A stretch of DNA of 10,705 nucleotides, from NCBI GenBank assembly GCA_026398715.1, contig JAPLSI010000043.1, positions 1 to 10,705 on the forward strand. The letters are read 5' to 3'. The notes beneath the pieces were generated by a model, which did no database searches, was not told the origin of the DNA, and saw only the letters and a program-made list of their open reading frames with translations. Positions 6,737-10,705 of this stretch are shown here, one piece after another. Within the stretch, counting starts at the first letter, position 1. Each line of letters begins with the position of its first letter. The stretch is from Gammaproteobacteria bacterium (GTDB taxonomy: Bacteria > Pseudomonadota > Gammaproteobacteria > Xanthomonadales > Xanthomonadaceae). The position numbers and the translations under genes are program-made.

Positions 6737-6764
6737 GCGCGGCTGGCCCTGGGGCTAGCCGCGC
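6737..6764. terminator. Strong GC hairpin between convergent genes, no U-tract
   Basis: GCGCGGCT (6737-6744) pairs with AGCCGCGC (6757-6764). The pairing continues inward through one G-U wobble and GCC/GGC, giving about 12 base pairs around a four-base loop (CTGG). It sits between the META gene stop (6709) and the convergent minus-strand gene, and covers that gene's TAG stop (6755-6757). No run of T follows on either strand. It may work as a bidirectional, non-canonical terminator or as a 3' end stabiliser rather than a classic intrinsic terminator. Confidence 0.55.
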
Positions 6765-7129
6765 GCAGCGCAGACCGTATCGATCTCGGTTGCGGGACTG
6801 GCCAGCTCGATGCGCTTCTCGCAAACGGCGAGTCGGAACGGTTTGTCATGGCTGTCGAGCCACGCGAAGTGCAGCGCGTTGCCCTTCGGGTCACGTAGCT
6901 TGATGGTCGATCGGCCTGCCTTGTTGCGAGCGATCTCGACCGAACGCTGGCCGCTGATTTCGAAGCGCTTGCTTTCGCCCGGGGCCAATCGTGCCGTCAG
7001 GTCGGTGCGGTCCTGGCCGCGTTCCCAGAAACTGCCGTGGATGGCCACTTGCTCGTGCGGCTCGCACGCAGTCGCGCCACCTACCGCCGCGGCTGCCATC
7101 AGCGCCGCGCATACCAGGCTTCGTTTCAT
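6755..7129 (-). CDS. Small secreted cysteine-containing protein, unknown function (124 aa)
   Basis: I do not recognise a family. The ATG at 7127-7129 (minus strand) begins a signal peptide (MKRSLVCAALMAAAAVGGATA) and has GGGGAAA about six bases upstream. The longer frame back to 7225 lacks signal-peptide sense and is rejected. The mature protein starts near CEPHEQVAIHGSFWERG. It has a strand-rich body with LTARLAPGESKRFEISG and KAGRSTIKLRDPKGNALHFAW, then FRLAVCEKRIEL and a terminal DTVCAARG. C22, C103 and C120 remain after export and could form a disulfide; lipidation of C22 is possible but the preceding ATA is a poor lipobox. The layout suggests a small beta-sandwich periplasmic protein. 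It is transcribed divergently from the Sel1-like gene and converges on the META gene across a hairpin. Confidence 0.8.
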   Translation of the reverse strand: MKRSLVCAALMAAAAVGGATACEPHEQVAIHGSFWERGQDRTDLTARLAPGESKRFEISGQRSVEIARNKAGRSTIKLRDPKGNALHFAWLDSHDKPFRLAVCEKRIELASPATEIDTVCAARG

Positions 7130-7182
7130 CCAAGTTTCCCCAGCGGACAACGCCGCACCCATTTCCCCCAAAACGGCAAGGC

Positions 7183-7258
7183 GGCCGCAATCCGGCCACT
7201 CCGGAATCAGCATCACCACCGTCACTCCCGAAACACGGTGGGACGGGCAACAATTGCC
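7183..7258. promoter_or_regulatory. Inverted repeats in the divergent region; candidate operator
   Basis: Between two divergent genes lie two short inverted repeats. GGCCG (7183-7187) faces CGGCC (7193-7197) across five bases. GGCAA (7246-7250) faces TTGCC (7254-7258) across CAA, a 13-base dyad. The second dyad ends two bases before TACGAT (7260-7265), a weak -10 match for the plus-strand gene, with no good -35. A regulator bound there could affect that promoter. Short GC-rich palindromes are common by chance in such genomes, so support is weak. Confidence 0.25.
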
Positions 7259-7295
7259 TTACGATGCGTGCCTCGCATTTCCCGGATGCCGAAAA

Positions 7296-8006
7296 GTGAA
7301 GAACAGTTTGCTGATGCGAGTAGGTTTCGTCGCACTCGTTGCCTGCACTGCGGCCGCCGGCGCGAATGCGCAGTCGGTCACGGCCAACCAGCTCGACCGG
7401 CAGATCATGAACACCGATTCCTTCCTGTCGGCGCATCCGGACCTGCGCTACCGCTTGCTCGGCCTGACGGCCTACCAGGCAGCCGACTATGCGAAGGCGA
7501 TGACCCATTTCCAGCGTGCGGCGCGCTATGCCGACAAGCCGTCCCAAGGGATGATTGCCGAGATGCACTGGAACGGGCAGGGCGTGCCGGTGGACAAGCC
7601 GCTGGGCTATGCCTGGATGGACCTTGCCGCCGAGCGTCATTTCAAGACGATGCTGGTGAATCGCGAGCGCCTGTGGGCGGCGTTGTCCGAGGCCGAGCGC
7701 GCGCAGGCGATCATCGTCGGGCAGCCCGTTTACGCCGAATTCGGCGACAAGGTCGCCAAGCCGCGACTGGAACGCTTGCTTCGCAATGCGCGCAGCAATT
7801 CCGTCGGCAGCCGCACCGGTTTCGTCGGCGCGGTGACCATTACCATCCCCGGCCCGACGGGTGATTTCACGCTCGATGGCAGCCAGTACTTCCAGGAAAA
7901 GTTCTGGCAGCCCGAGGCCTATTGGGCCTGGCAGGCGGAAGACTGGAAAGAACTGCCCAAGGGCCAGGTGAATGTGGGGCCACTCAAGGTCCCCGCCACC
8001 GAGTAG
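7296..8006 (+). CDS. Secreted Sel1-like repeat protein (236 aa)
   Basis: A GTG start at 7296 gives MKNSLLMR, a hydrophobic core and GANA before QSV, a good signal peptide. An ATG at 7314 would keep a shorter one; neither has a strong ribosome binding site. Residues about 55-115 are helical and match one or two Sel1/TPR-like units: YQAADYAKAMTHFQRAARYAD, then GMIAEMHWNGQGVPVDKPLGY with AWMDLAAER. The C-terminal third departs from Sel1 and ends in strand-like, Trp/Tyr-rich text (TGFVGAVTITIPGP, LDGSQYFQEKFW, EAYWAWQAEDWKEL). I recall the same two-part layout in uncharacterised xanthomonad proteins. Sel1 repeats usually mediate protein-protein contacts; the partner here is unknown. It acts in the periplasm or beyond. 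dusA follows after 45 bases on the same strand. Confidence 0.82.
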   Translation: MKNSLLMRVGFVALVACTAAAGANAQSVTANQLDRQIMNTDSFLSAHPDLRYRLLGLTAYQAADYAKAMTHFQRAARYADKPSQGMIAEMHWNGQGVPVDKPLGYAWMDLAAERHFKTMLVNRERLWAALSEAERAQAIIVGQPVYAEFGDKVAKPRLERLLRNARSNSVGSRTGFVGAVTITIPGPTGDFTLDGSQYFQEKFWQPEAYWAWQAEDWKELPKGQVNVGPLKVPATE

Positions 8007-8051
8007 GCTTGTCCTGATCCTGCTTTGTCGCCCAGCGAGCCCCGCATTCCG

Positions 8052-9023
8052 ATGAGCCCGAAAATTTCGGTTGCCCCCATGATGGACTGGACCGATCGCC
8101 ATTGCCGCGCGTTCCATCGCGTGCTGGCGCCGGATGCGTTGCTGTACACCGAAATGGTCCACGCCCAGGCGATCCTGCACGGCGATCGCGAACGACTGCT
8201 CGGCTTCGACAACAGCGAACACCCGGTCGCACTGCAGCTCGGCGGCAGCGACCCGACGAATCTGGCCGACGCAGCACGCGTGGGCGAGGAGTGGGGCTAC
8301 GACGAAATCAACCTCAACGTCGGCTGCCCGTCGGACCGCGTGCAGGCCGGGCGCTTCGGCGCCTGCCTGATGAAGGAACCACCGCTCGTCGCCGATTGCA
8401 TCGCCGCCATGATTGAAGCGGTAAAGATTCCAGTCACCGTGAAGTGCCGTCTCGGCGTCGACGAACAGGAGGACTACGACGCCTTCCTGCAATTCGTGGA
8501 CACGGTCGCCGCCACGGGCTGCCAGGACTTCATCGTGCACGCGCGCAAGGCCTGGCTCAGCGGCCTGTCGCCCAAGGAAAATCGCGACATCCCGCCGCTG
8601 CGTTACGACTGGGTGCACCGGCTGAAACAGGAACGCCCCGCGCTGCGCATCAGCTTGAATGGCGGCCTCGCCACGGTGGAGGCCTGCGTCGAACAACTCG
8701 CGCATGTCGATGCCGTGATGATTGGCCGCATGGCTTACCACGAACCCTACCGATTGCATCTGCTCGACTGCGCGCTGTCGGGTCGCGCGCCGCGCACGCG
8801 CGAAGCCTTGTTGCGCGAGTACCTGCCTTACGTGCAGCGCCATCTCGACAAGGGCCTCGCACTCAAGCACATCACCCGACACATCCTCGGCCTTTACCAT
8901 GCGCAGCCTGGCGGCCGCGCCTATCGGCAGATCCTCAGCGAAGGCGCGCCGCGCAGCGACGCCGGGCTGGCGCTGCTGGAAAAGGCCATTGCAGCAACCC
9001 AACCTTCGGAGCAAGCGGCGTGA
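8052..9023 (+). CDS. dusA: tRNA-dihydrouridine(20/20a) synthase DusA
   Basis: A 323-residue flavoenzyme that reduces uridine 20 and 20a in the tRNA D-loop with FMN and NADPH. Agreement with E. coli DusA is strong throughout: APMMDWTDRHCR, then LLYTEMVHAQAILHG, EHPVALQLGGSDP, YDEINLNVGCPSDRVQ, VHARKAWLSGLSPKENR and ITRHILGLYH. C92 in NVGCPSDR is the catalytic proton donor. FMN-contacting positions include K131, H163 in VHARK, NGG (203-205) and GR (225-226). HARKAWLSGLSPKENR is the mark of DusA against DusB and DusC. The start is uncertain: ATG at 8052 is preferred, while an in-frame TTG at 8025 would add nine residues; neither has a clear ribosome binding site. The TGA stop overlaps the next GTG by four bases, suggesting coupled translation. 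Confidence 0.97.
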   Translation: MSPKISVAPMMDWTDRHCRAFHRVLAPDALLYTEMVHAQAILHGDRERLLGFDNSEHPVALQLGGSDPTNLADAARVGEEWGYDEINLNVGCPSDRVQAGRFGACLMKEPPLVADCIAAMIEAVKIPVTVKCRLGVDEQEDYDAFLQFVDTVAATGCQDFIVHARKAWLSGLSPKENRDIPPLRYDWVHRLKQERPALRISLNGGLATVEACVEQLAHVDAVMIGRMAYHEPYRLHLLDCALSGRAPRTREALLREYLPYVQRHLDKGLALKHITRHILGLYHAQPGGRAYRQILSEGAPRSDAGLALLEKAIAATQPSEQAA

Positions 9024-9931
9024 TCACTCGCGACATCGGCCAGTTCAGCGACTTCGCCCGCAATGCGCCCACCGATTTTGGCCCGGCCACCGCGAAGGCG
9101 GCTTTCCTGATTGCGCCGGAAGGTTTCTCGCTGGCCGAACAATCGGCCAGCGACAACCTTTACATGGATCTGCGCGTTTCGGTGGACCCGCAGTTGGCTC
9201 TTGCGCAACACCGCAATTTACAGCGCGCGCTGTCGCAAACGCTGCCGGCCATCTGTTTTCCCGGCAACGAAAAAACACCCGATGCCCAATTCCCCAACAA
9301 CGTGTTCGCGACCGCGCGCGGCAGGCTCATCCTCGGCCACATGCGCCATCCGGTGCGACAGGCGGAAGTGGAACGCGACGACATTCGCGGATTTTTTCGC
9401 GATGTCTTGCGATACGAGGAAGTGGACCTGCGCAAACAACCCGGCATCTGCGAACTCACCGGCTCGCTGGTCATCGACCATCGCCGCGGCCTGGGTTTCT
9501 GCGGCCTGTCGGAACGCTGCGATGCCACCGGCGCCGCCGCGATGCACGAGGCCTTCGGCCTGCGCGCCACGCTGATGTTCGACCTGGCCCCGCACGAGTA
9601 CCACAGCAATGTCGTGCTCAGCATCCTGGCCGGCCGGGCGGCCGTCATCGCCGACGACGGCTTCGCCGATCCCGCCGTCGCCCAGGCCATCGCCGAGTTG
9701 TACCCACGCCAGGCCCTGCGCCTCAGCGACGCCGAGAAGACCGCCTTTGCCGGCAACTGCCTGGCCCTGTCCGAGGACACCGTCTGGATGAGCCAGGCCG
9801 GCGCCCGGGCGCTCAGCCCCAGTAATCGCGCCATCCTGGCCTCGGCCGGCTTCACGCTGCAGTCCGTGGACATGAGCGAGATTGAGAAGGCCGGCGGCTC
9901 CCTGCGCTGCTGCGTGGCCGAGGTTTACTGA
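9020..9931 (+). CDS. CtlX-like arginine deiminase-related hydrolase (guanidino-group-modifying enzyme family)
   Basis: A 303-residue cytosolic protein of the pentein fold that includes arginine deiminases, amidinotransferases and CtlX. The key residues are visible: D88 in TPDAQFPNN (FPNN 91-94), E145 in CELTGS, H195 in EYHSN, and nucleophile C297 in SLRCCVAEVY, which aligns with the family's ARCMIAE-type ending. CtlX from Francisella hydrolyses citrulline to ornithine, ammonia and CO2. Related proteins are often annotated only as arginine deiminase-related, so the substrate (citrulline, arginine or another guanidino compound) is not settled by sequence. The GTG start at 9020 overlaps the dusA stop (GTGA) and has CGGAG eight bases upstream. 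The next gene begins 100 bases later behind its own probable promoter. Confidence 0.83.
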   Translation: MITRDIGQFSDFARNAPTDFGPATAKAAFLIAPEGFSLAEQSASDNLYMDLRVSVDPQLALAQHRNLQRALSQTLPAICFPGNEKTPDAQFPNNVFATARGRLILGHMRHPVRQAEVERDDIRGFFRDVLRYEEVDLRKQPGICELTGSLVIDHRRGLGFCGLSERCDATGAAAMHEAFGLRATLMFDLAPHEYHSNVVLSILAGRAAVIADDGFADPAVAQAIAELYPRQALRLSDAEKTAFAGNCLALSEDTVWMSQAGARALSPSNRAILASAGFTLQSVDMSEIEKAGGSLRCCVAEVY

Positions 9932-9952
9932 ACCTTGTCCGTTCAGGTTCAG
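9928..9952. promoter_or_regulatory. GTTCAG inverted and tandem repeats upstream of the PepSY-phoP operon
   Basis: CTGAACC (9928-9934) is mirrored by GGTTCAG (9946-9952). On the plus strand two GTTCAG hexamers stand head to tail (9941-9946 and 9947-9952). The dyad overlaps the stop codon of the ctlX-like gene. It could fold as a weak 3' hairpin (7 base pairs, 11-base loop, no T-run) or serve as an operator about 40 bases upstream of the probable -35 of the next gene. Direct hexamer repeats are typical of OmpR/PhoP-type sites, but usual sites repeat at about 11 bases, not 6. Confidence 0.3.
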
Positions 9953-9994
9953 ACCGAATTCATCGCCTGAGCCCCAAACTCCGCCCATCAAGCT

Positions 9995-10023
9995 TTGGCT
10001 TGTTCACTTTCATCGGATACCAT
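9995..10023 (+). promoter_or_regulatory. Candidate sigma-70 promoter for the PepSY-phoP operon
   Basis: TTGGCT (9995-10000) and TACCAT (10018-10023) each match four of six consensus bases and are exactly 17 bases apart. Transcription would start near 10030, at or within a few bases of the ATG at 10032. This agrees with the absence of a Shine-Dalgarno and would make the message leaderless or nearly so. A small inverted repeat, CAAGC (9989-9993) with GCTTG (9998-10002), overlaps the -35. Confidence 0.45.
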
Positions 10024-10031
10024 CCCGGCGC

Positions 10032-10409
10032 ATGTTTAGCTTTACTCGAAGTGTCAAAACCCTGTTTGTTGCGGCCATCCTGGTCGGAACGGGCAGCGTT
10101 TGGGCGCAATCCCCGCCAACCGATCCGCCGTCCCAGGGCCCTGCCCAGGCGCCGGCGAAGGGTAACCGTGGCTCCCTGCCGGACTCTGTCCGGCGGGTGG
10201 AACGGCAGACTGGCGGTGAGGTCCTTCGGGCTGAACCTATGCAACGTGACGGGCGCGAGGTGTATCGCCTGAAGGTTCTGACGGCAGACGGCCGCGTGCG
10301 CGTCGTGCAGGACGACCCCAGCAATCCACCGACCAGGGATCGCCCTGCCAAAGGCAGGGACAAGCAAAAACAATCGTCCAGCGATTCGGACGAAGACCCG
10401 CCACAGTAA
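10032..10409 (+). CDS. PepSY-domain periplasmic protein upstream of phoP
   Basis: A 125-residue exported protein. Residues 1-25 are a signal peptide (MFSFTRSVKT, hydrophobic core, SVWA before QSPP). A Pro/Gln-rich linker (27-45) leads to a single PepSY-like unit at about 48-95: LPDSVRRVERQTGGEVLRAE, then GREVYRLKVLTADGRVRVV. The tail is charged and probably disordered (KGRDKQKQSSSDSDEDPPQ). PepSY domains occur in protease propeptides and in small envelope proteins, and in xanthomonads such a gene often precedes phoP-phoQ. A role in modulating the sensor kinase or an envelope protease is inference. The ATG at 10032 starts the signal peptide; longer in-frame starts back to 9882 lie inside the ctlX-like gene and are rejected. 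No ribosome binding site is visible, and a promoter candidate ends just upstream. Confidence 0.83.
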   Translation: MFSFTRSVKTLFVAAILVGTGSVWAQSPPTDPPSQGPAQAPAKGNRGSLPDSVRRVERQTGGEVLRAEPMQRDGREVYRLKVLTADGRVRVVQDDPSNPPTRDRPAKGRDKQKQSSSDSDEDPPQ

Positions 10410-10411
10410 TC

Positions 10412-10434
10412 GGATCTGGCTCGCAGCCGGATCC
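10412..10434 (+). other. Hairpin between the PepSY gene and phoP
   Basis: GGATCTGGCT (10412-10421) pairs with AGCCGGATCC (10425-10434) through ten positions, one a T-G wobble, around a three-base CGC loop. It begins two bases after the PepSY stop and ends four bases before GAGGAG (10439-10444), the phoP ribosome binding site. No T-run follows, so it is unlikely to be a full terminator. It could protect the upstream message, cause partial readthrough, or affect access to the phoP ribosome binding site. Confidence 0.5.
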
Positions 10435-10449
10435 ACCCGAGGAGACGAC

Positions 10450-10705
10450 ATGCGTATTTTGCTGGTCGAAGACGAAGCCCCGCTCCGGGAAACGCTAACC
10501 GCCCGCCTCAAGCGCGAGGGTTTTGCCGTTGACGCCGCAGCCGATGGCGAAGAAGGCCTGTACCACGGTCGCGAACTTCCGTTCGACGTCGCCGTGATCG
10601 ACCTTGGCCTGCCCAAGATGTCGGGCATGGACCTGGTTCGCAACCTGCGTTCTGAAGGCAAGAAATTCCCGATCCTCATCCTGACCGCGCGTTCGAGCTG
10701 GCAGG
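10450..10705 (+). CDS. phoP: PhoP-type response regulator, receiver domain (cut by window edge)
   Basis: The first 85 codons of an OmpR/PhoP-family two-component regulator run off the window. The receiver domain is intact as far as it goes: acidic pocket E7-D8 in LLVEDEAPLRETL, phosphoacceptor D51 in VIDLGLPKMSG, and switch T79 in LILTARSSWQ. The conserved Lys and the DNA-binding domain lie beyond the edge. YHGRELPFDVAVIDLGLPKMSGMDL and KKFPILILTARSSWQ closely match the xanthomonad PhoP that I remember, which works with the PhoQ sensor on magnesium, antimicrobial-peptide and virulence responses. The upstream PepSY gene supports this. GAGGAG six bases before the ATG is a good ribosome binding site. 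A sensor kinase gene is expected next but cannot be seen. Confidence 0.88.
   Translation, partial: MRILLVEDEAPLRETLTARLKREGFAVDAAADGEEGLYHGRELPFDVAVIDLGLPKMSGMDLVRNLRSEGKKFPILILTARSSWQ

Noticed and set aside
8025..8051. TTG start for dusA
   Set aside because: In frame and possible, but rare, without a ribosome binding site, and not needed for the conserved domain; the ATG at 8052 is preferred.
6891..9014. 707-codon open frame on the minus strand
   Set aside because: It lies opposite the Sel1-like gene and dusA and crosses into the 6755-7129 gene. Its composition is typical of an antisense shadow in a GC-rich genome, and it has no domain or start signal.
9960..10679. 239-codon open frame on the minus strand across the PepSY and phoP genes
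   Set aside because: Antisense shadow; the plus strand carries the signal peptide, PepSY text and receiver domain.
1..10705. CRISPR array, insertion sequence, prophage, toxin-antitoxin or defence genes, tRNA or rRNA
   Set aside because: Scanned for by eye. No regularly spaced repeats, transposase-like or integrase-like proteins, or cloverleaf/rRNA signatures were seen, and the recognisable genes are core or envelope functions.

Overview
The window looks like an ordinary chromosomal segment of a GC-rich gammaproteobacterium. It is most likely a member of Xanthomonadales/Lysobacterales (Xanthomonadaceae or Rhodanobacteraceae). This rests on my recollection of similar proteins and gene order: a PepSY-domain protein directly ahead of a PhoP-type regulator, a TonB with a proline-rich linker, an L,D-transpeptidase with an N-terminal peptidoglycan-binding domain, and a DusA of the xanthomonad type. 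No database search was possible. Coding density is high, every gap is below 300 bases, and GC-rich third codon positions produce many long but spurious antisense ORFs.

Layout. 1-340 (minus) is the N-terminal part of a secreted L,D-transpeptidase. Divergent from it, 526-1494 encodes a secreted protein of unknown function. A probable extended -10 promoter then leads into a plus-strand cluster: a HAD-type phosphohydrolase (1557-2270), a membrane-anchored M28 zinc aminopeptidase (2275-3339) and a small two-helix membrane protein (3376-3609). This cluster converges on a TonB-type energy transducer (3628-4275, minus). Next comes a plus-strand run: a secreted protein with a Lys/Gly/Asp/Asn-rich tail (4523-5101), a GFA/CENP-V zinc protein (5112-5519), aquaporin Z (5553-6239) and a META-domain envelope protein (6239-6709) that overlaps the aqpZ stop by one base. 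A strong GC hairpin separates this run from a small secreted protein (6755-7129, minus). Divergent from that lies a Sel1-like secreted protein (7296-8006). It is followed by dusA (8052-9023), whose stop overlaps the GTG start of a CtlX-like guanidino-group-modifying enzyme (9020-9931). The window closes with a PepSY-domain periplasmic protein (10032-10409) and the receiver domain of a PhoP-type response regulator (10450 onward).

Functional reading. The theme is envelope and housekeeping physiology: cell-wall cross-linking, water permeability, TonB energy transduction, secreted proteins and a PhoP-type sensory operon, plus tRNA dihydrouridylation and citrulline/arginine-type chemistry. I saw no mobile element, CRISPR array, defence island, prophage, rRNA or tRNA. 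I did not find a convincing new multi-gene system. The most useful leads are the layout around the PepSY-phoP operon (a near-leaderless promoter candidate, GTTCAG repeats, an intercistronic hairpin), the dusA-ctlX overlap, and several uncharacterised secreted proteins with distinctive motifs.
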